Shown here: one piece after another, positions 35,985 to 44,890 of the stretch
How the letters are laid out: each line of letters starts with the position of its first letter
Numbering within the stretch: position 1 is the stretch's first letter
Source of the DNA: Candidatus Peregrinibacteria bacterium CG_4_9_14_0_2_um_filter_41_14
Lineage (GTDB): Bacteria; Patescibacteriota; Gracilibacteria; UBA1369; UM-FILTER-41-14
Assembly (NCBI GenBank): GCA_002788755.1
Contig: PFRW01000063.1
Span: forward strand, 15,173-79,172
DNA length: 64,000 nucleotides
Direction of reading: 5' to 3'
The notes under the pieces: generated by a model
What the model was told of the DNA's origin: nothing
Database searches by the model: none
Seen by the model: only the letters and a program-made list of their open reading frames with translations
Made by a program: the position numbers and the translations under genes

Positions 35985-37862
35985 CTAATCTATGTTCTTT
36001 TTTAATCGATAAACAATATTAGCAACTTCAATTCTACTCAGACCTTTATCGGGGGTCTCGACTAAATCATAATCAATAAGCCCTAATTCTAAGCCTTCTT
36101 GTAAATATTTTGCATACCAACCATTTACATCGAGCACATTCTCATATTTACTATTTATTTGAGGATCTACATCGATTTTCATGGCCGCAAATAACATTTT
36201 CAAAAACTCAACCACATTAACCTGCTCCGAAGGACGTAACATACCATCGGGATAACCATTAATAACACCATTTTTCAAAGCTACAGATACATAATCAATA
36301 TACCATCCAGCAACATCCACGTCGGCAAATGCAACTTTTGTTTTTGGAACATCTAATTTAACCCCAACACTCCCTAAAACAAATTTTAATGCTTCAACAC
36401 GAGCAACAGGACGATCAGGCTGAAAAGACCCATCCGGATAACCATTAATAACGCCTTCCTTACGCAAATAACTCACAATTCCATTGTCACTGCTATTTGC
36501 CTCAACATCTGTAAACTCCTTAACAATTAAGGATTCGCTACCAATAACAAAAGTTTCATTTTTGATATTAAAGCGCAACCGTCCAGATTCTAAAGGCATA
36601 AATATTAATTTTGATTCACCATTTACAAAATTACTAGCCTCTAACATGCCATTAACAAAACGTGTTCGTACGCCATCAGTATCAATCTTTAACGGATCAT
36701 TTGAAAAACGATAAGTATAGTCATATTTTGACCCATCAGCTTTAACTAGCAATAAATTTAAAACTGCTTGCTTATCAACAACCAAAGGACCATCAACACT
36801 AATTTTTAATTGCAAATCACCAATCATCTTAACCGTTACAGGTTCAATCACTAGGCTTGACGTCTCATTTGGCACAACTGCAATAATCGGGGGAGTATTG
36901 ATTTCCACTCGCTCAACCGGTTTTAAGGCTGCCTCCGTTTCTTTTATCGGCTCATTACTCACACTATTTGCCATATATACTCCATCGGAATTTAACCATT
37001 TCTGCACCCAAACCATGCCATTAATTGTAAACTTACGACCATTATCAATCCCCAAACCTTTATTAATGGAATCAACAAAATCCAAACCTGCATCACGCGA
37101 CTCTTGACCAGTAAATGGCCAATATGGATGAAATCCCGCAGATTCTTTATCGATTTGGAAATGAACATGCTCAGTAGTTGCAAATCCGGTATCACCAACT
37201 AAACCAATCACTTGTCCTTTTTGCACGTGATCACCTTCTTTAACAGCAACCGAACTTAAGTGACTATAACTCGCAAAATAGTTAACTGCAGCATCAGAAT
37301 CTTCAAACGAAGGTACATTTGGCATCAACACAACAACATGATTACCAAAACCAGCATCCTGCTTTCCAACTTTAGATACAATACCATTAGCAATATTAAC
37401 AACCGGTGTGCCCGCCAAAGCCTTAATATCAATAGCAGCATGACTTCCTACATTTTCCTTACCATCTAATTCATAATTACCTAAATAAGGTACTGAATAA
37501 GTAATTTTTGCATTACGCTTTGGATCACTATAACTAATTTCATTTGCCGGTACGGCCAATTCCTCTGATTTATAGGCAACAAGTGGCACTTTATATGAAT
37601 CTGGGACATCTGCAAAATTAGCATCCCAATACTGTTCAGGCAAATTTTGCCAACTAATTGTTTGTGCCAATGGCATAACTGTACCATTAAACACAATATT
37701 CGCTGCTTTCTCATAAATCAGATTTGTTTGCAAGAAGCCACCACTATACTGTAATGAACCTAATAAACTTACCAAGGCAAGAGAGATCACCGTTCCTTTT
37801 ACTATATGGTTTTTCCATACCCCTGAAAGCCGAGATTTAACACTAACTAAATACTGTTGCAT
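35985..37862 (-). CDS. SLH-anchored M23 (LytM-type) peptidoglycan peptidase
   Basis: A 625-residue exported protein. A membrane helix near 20-40 is followed by an M23 domain with HAAID (zinc His and Asp, about 140) and HVHFQID (about 234). A central beta-rich region comes next, then three SLH repeats at about 440-620 (the clearest are GVINGYPDGSFQPDRPVARV and GVINGYPDGMLRPSEQVNV). It would cut cross-bridges while bound to secondary cell-wall polymer. The frame opens at a TTG at 37898, but a promoter overlaps that stretch, so the ATG at 37862 is the real start. Confidence 0.88.
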   Translation of the reverse strand: MQQYLVSVKSRLSGVWKNHIVKGTVISLALVSLLGSLQYSGGFLQTNLIYEKAANIVFNGTVMPLAQTISWQNLPEQYWDANFADVPDSYKVPLVAYKSEELAVPANEISYSDPKRNAKITYSVPYLGNYELDGKENVGSHAAIDIKALAGTPVVNIANGIVSKVGKQDAGFGNHVVVLMPNVPSFEDSDAAVNYFASYSHLSSVAVKEGDHVQKGQVIGLVGDTGFATTEHVHFQIDKESAGFHPYWPFTGQESRDAGLDFVDSINKGLGIDNGRKFTINGMVWVQKWLNSDGVYMANSVSNEPIKETEAALKPVERVEINTPPIIAVVPNETSSLVIEPVTVKMIGDLQLKISVDGPLVVDKQAVLNLLLVKADGSKYDYTYRFSNDPLKIDTDGVRTRFVNGMLEASNFVNGESKLIFMPLESGRLRFNIKNETFVIGSESLIVKEFTDVEANSSDNGIVSYLRKEGVINGYPDGSFQPDRPVARVEALKFVLGSVGVKLDVPKTKVAFADVDVAGWYIDYVSVALKNGVINGYPDGMLRPSEQVNVVEFLKMLFAAMKIDVDPQINSKYENVLDVNGWYAKYLQEGLELGLIDYDLVETPDKGLSRIEVANIVYRLKKNID

Positions 37863-37888
37863 ATAATTTTTCTCATGTATAACATTTA

Positions 37889-37917
37889 AGTATACCAAAG
37901 AAAAAAGTAAATATCAA
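37889..37917 (-). promoter_or_regulatory. Promoter of the M23/SLH gene
   Basis: Minus-strand -35 TTGATA (37912-37917), 17 bp spacer, -10 TATACT (37889-37894). Start near 37882, 20 bases before the ATG at 37862. The -35 abuts the tsaE start codon on the other strand. Confidence 0.65.
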
Positions 37918-37918
37918 T

Positions 37919-38347
37919 ATGTCAAGCAAGCAATCCGCCATTCCTTTAAAAGAAATAGCTACTTTCATTAATAGTAATTTCAATAAAGAACCCAAAATCT
38001 ACTTGCTTTCCGGAGATCTCGGAAGCGGCAAAACGACGTTTGTTAAACATTTTCTAAACTATTTAGATATCCCTACCATGTTAGCCTCCAGCCCAACCTA
38101 CACACTCATACAAACCTACACTCACAACAGTAAAACCATCCACCATGTAGACTTATATCGATTAAAAACCCCAGACCAGCTCGAAGCACTAGGCATATTT
38201 GAATTACTAGATGACCAAACTGCCATTATGTTCATAGAGTGGCCAGAATTAATTCTACCCCTAAAACAGAATTATACTCATCTTAATTTTTATCATACCA
38301 AATCATCCCAACAAAGACTCATTAACATTGAAGAAATAAGTAATTAA
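37919..38347 (+). CDS. tsaE: tRNA t6A biosynthesis ATPase TsaE
   Basis: ATPase partner of TsaB/TsaD in making threonylcarbamoyl-adenosine at position 37 of ANN-reading tRNAs. The 142 residues include Walker A LSGDLGSGKTT (about 30-40), SPTYTLIQTY, HHVDLYRL and the closing MFIEWPELI block. A weak divergent promoter (TTGCAT 37857-37862, 17 bp, TAACAT 37880-37885) could serve it. Its TAA overlaps the stop of the facing gene as TTAA. tsaB and tsaD are not in the window. Confidence 0.92.
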   Translation: MSSKQSAIPLKEIATFINSNFNKEPKIYLLSGDLGSGKTTFVKHFLNYLDIPTMLASSPTYTLIQTYTHNSKTIHHVDLYRLKTPDQLEALGIFELLDDQTAIMFIEWPELILPLKQNYTHLNFYHTKSSQQRLINIEEISN

Positions 38348-39945
38348 ACCAACTGTGCTAACAATTCCTTTGTTGGCTTATTAAATACACCAGCATTGTC
38401 ATCAGTAAATGTCTGAATCAAACTAAAATCAACTTGAAACTGCATTAATGCATCTTCAGTAACATCACCAAAATACTCGGTTGTATACACACCAGGGAAA
38501 TAGCCCTTTTTCTTAAGGAACTCTTGCAGTTCTTTAACATCCTTACCACGCATACCCTTCTTTAAGTCTCGAGTTTGAGACACTAGTTGAGGTGCAACTT
38601 TAACTTTATTTAAACGATAATCTGCAAGTGCAGATGCCGTTTTCGCAGTCACAACACCAGCTTCTGCATCTGCCTCAGAACTAACAATACGCAATTTTTG
38701 CTGTAATTTAAAAACTGCATGAGTAGTTAAAGGACCAAAATAACCAGTTGGCTCAACTCTAAGATAATGTAAGTCTTTTAATAAATTTTGTAATTCGACT
38801 ACATCGTCACCAGAGTCTCCCTCTTTTAGACTAATTAATTCATCAGGTTCACTTACGATCTCAACACTTTGCACCGTAAACCCTTTACCTACATCTAATT
38901 CATTCATCAGTTGACCTAAACGCGCTTGCGTCTTTGGCCCAAAATATCCAGCAGCTTGATCACTATTATCAGCAATCACAGCTTCTTTTAACTGAAAACT
39001 CAAAACCGCTTCAACTGTCAAACGATCATAAATACCATTAATATCAACATCGTACCCGAGCAAATTTAGTGCTTCCTGCAATTTTTTAACTTCGTCACCA
39101 GTTGCACCAAATCCAAAACTACGACTTGGCACTTTTTCCCAATACCGCTCACGTCCAGCTGCTAACAACAATTCCATACGGCCAATAGTTGTTGCCCCAA
39201 AAGATCCGGGGACCTCAACGCTAGGATTCTCAATTAAACCTTGAGATTGCTGAAACTTTAGTACGGCTTCTTTAGTCGATTCACCGTATTTACCATCTAT
39301 CGTGTTCTTAAAATACCCCATATCTTTCAAAAACTGTTGTAATCGCTCTACACTTTCATTTTCAGAACCAAGACTTAAGCTATTTTTAAATTTAAATGGA
39401 TCTGGAGAAGCATTAGCTTTAACCACACTACCTTGCGCAAAAGTAACAGAATTACTTAACCCAGGATCCAAACCGTAAACTGTAACTAAACAAGAACGTC
39501 TTCCAAACTGTAAGGCGCGAACCAACGCTTCCTCACCAAAACCAAACCAAATATCTAATCGATTCCCTTGAATTGCACCACCACGATCTGCAACCGTGGA
39601 CATTCCCAAACCGGGAATAAACATTTTAGTTCCAAAAGGATACACAGAAGGCGCAGCCACCATACCGGGAAACACCGCCATACCACTCGCACCATGTACT
39701 CCATTTCCATTTAAACGAATATCCCCCGCATATGTACCCGTAGCGTACCTGCCTTGACCCGGCAATGGTGAATAATAAGCAGAACAAATAGAAGCTTTCT
39801 CATAAGCCTGCCCTGTTGGCTCCGCCAACTCTAGCGAATCTACTGGCTCAATAGTTTGAGCTAATGCTGTGCCTGTACTAATAATTGATAATAATAATCC
39901 AATCGCTACTATCGTCCATTTTTTTGAAGCAAATAAAACTCGCAT
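38344..39945 (-). CDS. 3D-domain protein with four peptidoglycan-binding repeats
   Basis: A 533-residue exported protein: signal helix at the N-terminus, then a double-psi beta-barrel '3D' domain (about 50-155) as in YabE/MltA-like enzymes, with GTKMFIPGLGMSTVADRGGA and NRLDIWF supplying the aspartates. Two Cys (ICSAYY and RRSCLVTVYG) flank it, perhaps as a disulfide. Four PG_binding_1 repeats follow (for example LQQFLKDMGYFKNTIDGKYG and LQEALNLLGYDVDINGIYD). Probable peptidoglycan lytic or remodelling enzyme held on the wall by its repeats. Confidence 0.87.
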   Translation of the reverse strand: MRVLFASKKWTIVAIGLLLSIISTGTALAQTIEPVDSLELAEPTGQAYEKASICSAYYSPLPGQGRYATGTYAGDIRLNGNGVHGASGMAVFPGMVAAPSVYPFGTKMFIPGLGMSTVADRGGAIQGNRLDIWFGFGEEALVRALQFGRRSCLVTVYGLDPGLSNSVTFAQGSVVKANASPDPFKFKNSLSLGSENESVERLQQFLKDMGYFKNTIDGKYGESTKEAVLKFQQSQGLIENPSVEVPGSFGATTIGRMELLLAAGRERYWEKVPSRSFGFGATGDEVKKLQEALNLLGYDVDINGIYDRLTVEAVLSFQLKEAVIADNSDQAAGYFGPKTQARLGQLMNELDVGKGFTVQSVEIVSEPDELISLKEGDSGDDVVELQNLLKDLHYLRVEPTGYFGPLTTHAVFKLQQKLRIVSSEADAEAGVVTAKTASALADYRLNKVKVAPQLVSQTRDLKKGMRGKDVKELQEFLKKKGYFPGVYTTEYFGDVTEDALMQFQVDFSLIQTFTDDNAGVFNKPTKELLAQLV

Positions 39946-39975
39946 ACAAACAATTAAACAATATCAAATCCTTTT

Positions 39976-39984
39976 ACTATACCA
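39976..39984 (-). promoter_or_regulatory. Extended -10 promoter of the 3D-domain gene
   Basis: Minus-strand TGGTATAGT (39976-39984), an extended -10. Start predicted near 39969, about 24 bases before the ATG at 39945. No convincing -35. Confidence 0.5.
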
Positions 39985-40019
39985 TAATCCCAAGCACCGT
40001 GGATAAATTAGGTATTGCC

Positions 40020-40050
40020 AAAAAGAAGACTTATTACATAAATAAGCTTC
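40020..40050 (-). terminator. Rho-independent terminator after the VirD4-like gene
   Basis: On the minus strand GAAGCTTATT (40041-40050) pairs with AATAAG-T-CTTC (40025-40035, one bulged base) around a 5-base loop, followed by a run of five T (40020-40024). It lies about 40 bases past the stop at 40091. A perfect TATAAT occurs just before it on the same strand and is discounted as a promoter. Confidence 0.65.
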
Positions 40051-40090
40051 GGAAATTATACACAAAACTAATTTTTAAACAAGTAAGAGA

Positions 40091-42550
40091 CTAAATCTCC
40101 GCACCAATTCTTCGTATAATTTCTCGAGTTACAAACTCTGCATCACGACCATACTTTAAACGAGACAACTGTCTAAACGCCTCAGCAACATCAGGATCAC
40201 CTTTTTCGGCATAAGGATTTAAAGGGATAACACTAAAAGGACGACTTGGTTGCGTATCGATACTTAACTTCATTACTGCTTTAAATTTATCAATGTTAAT
40301 CAGATCTTGCTCTGTAAACACAGGTGACATTTCTCGCGCCATATACTCTGCATCTTGCGCACCAATTTTATAACACATCATAGAACCAACGTTACCAAAG
40401 ACGGCATTTTTAATTTTTTCGTCATTCTTTTCGCCAACTAACTGATTAATATACTGATGCGCCAAATTAAGACTCAAACGGTACTTACGAGCTTCAGACA
40501 AAATCGATTCAATACTGTCTGTAATATAATTTTGAAACTCATCGATATATAAAAAGAAATCACGACGATCTTCTTTGGCAATTTTCTGCCGTCTCAAAGC
40601 CGCCATTTGCAGCTTAGAAACAATAATCAAACCGAGTAACTTAGAATTTAGCTCACCAGTCTCACCTTTCGATAAATTCATCAACAAAATTTTTCCTTCC
40701 TGCATCACATTCGTAAAATCAAACGAAGATTTTTGCTGACCAATAATGTTACGCATCATTGTATTAGTAACGAAAGCACCAAATTTAGCTGCAAAGTAGG
40801 GGATCATTTCCTGCTTTTCTCGCGCTCCGGTATTGGCCATCTGATTCACCCAAAACGATTTCACAATTGGATTTTTTACTTTTTCAACTTTTATTCTCTG
40901 AAATTCATCGTCTGTAAATAAACGAACAATATCAGTTATGGCTCCACCATCGGGGTCGTCCATTAATGTTAAACAACCATTACGGAAATAATCTTGAATA
41001 CGTGGACCAAACACTTCTTCGTTAAACAATTTAATCATAATATTCATCGCATCAGAAGCCACTAAATCCTTTTCAGCTTCTGAATCAGCTTCCAACAAAT
41101 TTAACCCCATAGGCCGCTCCAAATCAGCAGGATTAAAGTAAATGACATCATCTGCACGTTCGCGGGGGATAAAAGGCATAATGTCATCAATTAAGGACCC
41201 GTGGGGATCAATAACACATAAACCGGCACCATTACGCAAGTCTTGCCGAATCATACTTTGAAAAATTGAAGACTTACCGGTACCGGTTTGCCCAATCACA
41301 TAAAAATGGCGAAACCGATCCTCATTTTTCATACGCACTTCTGTTTTCTCACCACGATAAATATTATGACCAAGCAAAATACCTTCTTGCGGCAAATTAG
41401 CTGGTGGTGGTGCCACCTTGTAATTTTGCCAAGCAATATTTGGCGTTTGATTATAACGAATATTCGGTAAATGAAACAATGACGTTAACTCTGTAGAAGA
41501 CAAAATCATTTTTGGCATTCGTAGTCTATTAAACAAAGTTCGATTAAATTTACGCAAAACAAAATCATAAACCAAACTCTTTAAATTTGTATACTTAACA
41601 ACAGTAAAACCATTACCACTTGCATAAGAAAACTGTGTAAACGCACCAACAATCGAATCAATTGCACCCTCGGTATCTCGCTTTGTTGGACCTGCAGTGA
41701 CAACTCTTATGACAGTTTCAAATCCTACTTTGGTACTTTTTTCTTCCATCGCTTTAATTTCTTCCTCAGCAAGTTGAGTCATTCTACCTGCAGGTGAATC
41801 AGTACCTTCAAAAGCATCCGGCCCTTTAACTACAGCATTAAATAATGTCACAATCCATTTGAGAGGATTAAGCCATTGCACCCAGCTACCGCCTTCTTTT
41901 TGATTAATTTTTTCTTGAGCCAAATCTCGACCTTTCTTTTGCCAATCATTAGTCATTGGCTTAATCATAATTTGCAACGCTGCCCCCTCATCATCACCAA
42001 TTTTAGAAAAAGCATTAGTTAAATTATTAAGCGGATCCGCATTTAAATATTCGTAAGTTCGCAAAGGCATAACAAACTCTTGACCCAAATTTAAATACCG
42101 ACCCGACACCTTACAATTAGCCGAAAAAATATTATAGTCCGGCACTTCTTCCACGTACGAATCCGGATAATAACTTGTTACAAGTTTTTCAATATAATCG
42201 GCAAGCTCTGGCGGTGTCACAATGTAAAAATAGATTTGCCCCTCTAATACAACATATTCTAAAGACAAAAAATACTGTCCTTTAACCTTAGCAATCCATT
42301 TACTAGAGTAAAGACCATAAAGTGCCTCATAAAACTGTGTCATTACGCCAAGCGATTGCTTAAAATCCTTAGCTTGATCATTTTGCTTTTCCAAATCTTC
42401 CTTGGACTCCTTTTTAGGAATCGCAACTCGCAAAAAAGTCATACGATAGCTACGCCTCAAATTAGTGTAATAACGCACAGCCAGTTTTAAACCGACCCCT
42501 ATAACCAATAATAGAGCGATCGAAGCCAAAACTAGCAAAACAATTTCCAT
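40091..42550 (-). CDS. VirD4/TraG-type type IV secretion ATPase
   Basis: An 819-residue membrane-tethered ATPase. One N-terminal membrane helix (3-28) precedes about 380 residues of a domain common in Patescibacteria coupling proteins. The RecA-like motor has Walker A GQTGTGKSS (about 420-428), VIDPHGSLIDDIMPF and Walker B FFLYIDEFQNY (about 668), then LSLNLAHQYINQL, the typical glutamine-containing motif. It is expected to pump DNA or protein through a T4SS-like channel. No VirB4 or VirB6 gene is in the window, but T4SS-pilin-like genes are at 5.5-8.9 kb. Confidence 0.85.
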   Translation of the reverse strand: MEIVLLVLASIALLLVIGVGLKLAVRYYTNLRRSYRMTFLRVAIPKKESKEDLEKQNDQAKDFKQSLGVMTQFYEALYGLYSSKWIAKVKGQYFLSLEYVVLEGQIYFYIVTPPELADYIEKLVTSYYPDSYVEEVPDYNIFSANCKVSGRYLNLGQEFVMPLRTYEYLNADPLNNLTNAFSKIGDDEGAALQIMIKPMTNDWQKKGRDLAQEKINQKEGGSWVQWLNPLKWIVTLFNAVVKGPDAFEGTDSPAGRMTQLAEEEIKAMEEKSTKVGFETVIRVVTAGPTKRDTEGAIDSIVGAFTQFSYASGNGFTVVKYTNLKSLVYDFVLRKFNRTLFNRLRMPKMILSSTELTSLFHLPNIRYNQTPNIAWQNYKVAPPPANLPQEGILLGHNIYRGEKTEVRMKNEDRFRHFYVIGQTGTGKSSIFQSMIRQDLRNGAGLCVIDPHGSLIDDIMPFIPRERADDVIYFNPADLERPMGLNLLEADSEAEKDLVASDAMNIMIKLFNEEVFGPRIQDYFRNGCLTLMDDPDGGAITDIVRLFTDDEFQRIKVEKVKNPIVKSFWVNQMANTGAREKQEMIPYFAAKFGAFVTNTMMRNIIGQQKSSFDFTNVMQEGKILLMNLSKGETGELNSKLLGLIIVSKLQMAALRRQKIAKEDRRDFFLYIDEFQNYITDSIESILSEARKYRLSLNLAHQYINQLVGEKNDEKIKNAVFGNVGSMMCYKIGAQDAEYMAREMSPVFTEQDLINIDKFKAVMKLSIDTQPSRPFSVIPLNPYAEKGDPDVAEAFRQLSRLKYGRDAEFVTREIIRRIGAEI

Positions 42551-42576
42551 AAAAGTCCGAAGTTACTTCCATATAA

Positions 42577-44349
42577 TTATACTTTATTTTCCACAGTTTT
42601 AATATGCATTTCTTCGACTTGAGCTTTTGGTAATTCTGAAGGCGCTCCCAACATTAAATCTTTTGCCCGAGAATCCTTAGGGAAAGCAATAACCTCACGA
42701 ATATTAGGCTCATCACAAAATAACATCACCAAACGGTCTAATCCCCACGCAATCCCACCATGTGGCGGCGCACCAAATTTAAAAGCATTTAACATATGAC
42801 CAAAACGTTTTTGCGCATCTTCATCAGAAATTCCTAAAGTTTTAAAAATCTTTGCCTGTAAATGTTGATTATGAATTCTAATTGAACCGCCACCAACTTC
42901 ATTACCATTTAACACAAAATCATATGCACGGGCTTTGACTTTAGCAGGATCTTCGTCCAGCAAAGCAACATCGCTTAATTGCGGACTAGTAAAAGGATGA
43001 TGCGCAGCCTGAAAGCCAAACACCTCATCTTCCTCAAACATAGGGAAATCGGTTACCCAGCAAAAAGCGTAAACATTGTCTTCAATCATATCCAACTTTT
43101 TAGCAACGGCCAACCTTACTTGCCCCAAAGCTGTACACGCTACTTCGTACTTATCAGCACCAAAAAAGACAATATCTCCGTCTGCCATTTTCACTTTATC
43201 TAACAAAGCTTTTTGTTCTACCTCTGTAAAAAATTTCCAAATTGGGGAGCGATACTCATCGCCCTCTTTAATTACATAAGCTAGACCTTTAGCATGATAA
43301 ATCTTGGCAATCTCTGTAAATTCATCAATATCCTTACGACTAAATTTGGATCCACCCGGTACACGCAACGCTTTAATTGCCATACCTTCTGTTGTTGAGG
43401 CTGTTTTAAATACATTAAACTCTGTTTCCGTAAAAATATCGGTCACATCTTCCAACATTAATTCAAAACGTAAATCCGGTTTATCCGAACCATAGTTATT
43501 CATAGCTTCGTCCCAAGTTAAACGGGGGAATGGCTCATGTTGAATTTTTACATCCGGCCTAAACATTTTCACTAAATGCAACATTAACCGCTCGTTGACA
43601 TCCATTACATCTTCCTCATCTACAAAAGACATCTCCATGTCTAACTGCGTAAATTCCGGTTGACGATCACCACGTTGGTCTTCGTCTCTAAAACAACGAG
43701 CAATTTGGAAATAACGATCAAAACCGGATACCATCAACAATTGTTTAAGCTGCTGTGGTGACTGCGGTAGAACATAAAACTTACCGGCATAAATACGAGA
43801 AGGCACCATGTATTCACGACTTCCTTCCGGTGTTCCTTTCACTAAAATCGGTGTTTCAATCTCTAAAAACTGATCTTTATCCATAAAATTACGGATCTCT
43901 TTAATCACCTCATAACGAACTCGAATATTTTTTTGCATCCGCTCACGTCGCAAATCCATGTATCTATACTGCAAGCGAGTCTCTTCTCCTACTTCTTTTT
44001 CTACATCGATTTCAAATGGCGGTGTTTCCGACTCACTCAAAATTTCCAAATCAACAACGGCAACCTCAATTGTTCCACTTAAAAGGTCCTTATTAATCAT
44101 CCCTTCCGGTCGCATTCGTACATTTCCTTTAATCTTAATCACATATTCACTTCGTACCGATTCCGCAACTTTATGTGCCGCTGGCGTATCACTTGGGTCA
44201 ATTACAATCTGGGTCACACCATAACGATCACGCAAATCAATAAAAATTAGCCCGCCATGATCCCGACGCCGATTAACCCAGCCCGACAGCATAACTTCCT
44301 GACCATCATTAGCTTTTGAAAGCTCACCACACGTATGAGTTCTTAACAT
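42577..44349 (-). CDS. aspS: Aspartyl-tRNA synthetase, bacterial type
   Basis: Class II synthetase charging tRNA-Asp. The N-terminal OB fold carries SGWVNRRRDHGGLIFIDLRD. Motif 2 is FRDEDQRGDRQPEFTQLDME, and motif 3 is GGIAWGLDRLVML near residue 540. The bacterial GAD insertion lies between, giving the 590-residue length. No gatCAB is in the window, so discriminating versus non-discriminating character is undecided. 26 bases separate it from the downstream VirD4-like gene. Confidence 0.96.
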   Translation of the reverse strand: MLRTHTCGELSKANDGQEVMLSGWVNRRRDHGGLIFIDLRDRYGVTQIVIDPSDTPAAHKVAESVRSEYVIKIKGNVRMRPEGMINKDLLSGTIEVAVVDLEILSESETPPFEIDVEKEVGEETRLQYRYMDLRRERMQKNIRVRYEVIKEIRNFMDKDQFLEIETPILVKGTPEGSREYMVPSRIYAGKFYVLPQSPQQLKQLLMVSGFDRYFQIARCFRDEDQRGDRQPEFTQLDMEMSFVDEEDVMDVNERLMLHLVKMFRPDVKIQHEPFPRLTWDEAMNNYGSDKPDLRFELMLEDVTDIFTETEFNVFKTASTTEGMAIKALRVPGGSKFSRKDIDEFTEIAKIYHAKGLAYVIKEGDEYRSPIWKFFTEVEQKALLDKVKMADGDIVFFGADKYEVACTALGQVRLAVAKKLDMIEDNVYAFCWVTDFPMFEEDEVFGFQAAHHPFTSPQLSDVALLDEDPAKVKARAYDFVLNGNEVGGGSIRIHNQHLQAKIFKTLGISDEDAQKRFGHMLNAFKFGAPPHGGIAWGLDRLVMLFCDEPNIREVIAFPKDSRAKDLMLGAPSELPKAQVEEMHIKTVENKV

Positions 44350-44491
44350 ATTTTTTACAATTAAACCTTTATATAACCTTAATTAAAAGCCGTAATCTAA
44401 GCAAGTTGAAATATTGTTAAAGTTCTAGCTCGATTTCACTCCTTTACAAAAACAAAAAGGCATGCCAAAATTGAGTACTTAATTTATAAAT

Positions 44492-44890
44492 ATGACTGAA
44501 ATAATTACTAATATAGAAGACATTGCAGAAGGTGTATTAAGTGCCACAATTATTCGAATAGATGGAAAAGACCATTACGAAGTAGTTGTAAATGAAATGA
44601 AATTTACATCAGATTGCGCCGACCACACACTCGACACAAATGGCTACATTATGACAGGAACCAGATATTGGGTAATTGAAGGAAAAAAAGTAAAAGCACC
44701 AGAAAAAACATTAGAACAATCTGAACCATCAGGCATCACATTTATATGTTATGAAACTAGAAAGGAAGTCGCAGAAACACTACCACCAATTCCAGAACTC
44801 GGCCCAACACCAACGCTTGTTAAATGGACTGAAGAGATAAGCAGGATTGACGAATTAGATCCACTCTTCAATCCTTATCTACCCCGCTAA
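44492..44890 (+). CDS. Hypothetical protein
   Basis: A 132-residue acidic, soluble protein with no signal peptide, cysteine cluster or membrane helix. The first half looks like a small beta-domain (LSATIIRIDGKDHYEVVVNE, then GTRYWVIEGKKVKAPEKT); the last third is Pro-rich. I recognise no family. It sits alone between aspS and dnaE. A TATAAAT lies directly before its ATG, so transcription may be leaderless. A stem-loop (44836-44850 with 44868-44879) lies in its last codons, at the convergent junction with dnaE. Confidence 0.55.
   Translation: MTEIITNIEDIAEGVLSATIIRIDGKDHYEVVVNEMKFTSDCADHTLDTNGYIMTGTRYWVIEGKKVKAPEKTLEQSEPSGITFICYETRKEVAETLPPIPELGPTPTLVKWTEEISRIDELDPLFNPYLPR

Noticed and set aside
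40040..40075. Perfect TATAAT on the minus strand before the terminator at 40020-40050
   Set aside because: It leads straight into a terminator hairpin and has a poor -35, so it is more likely AT-rich chance than a promoter.
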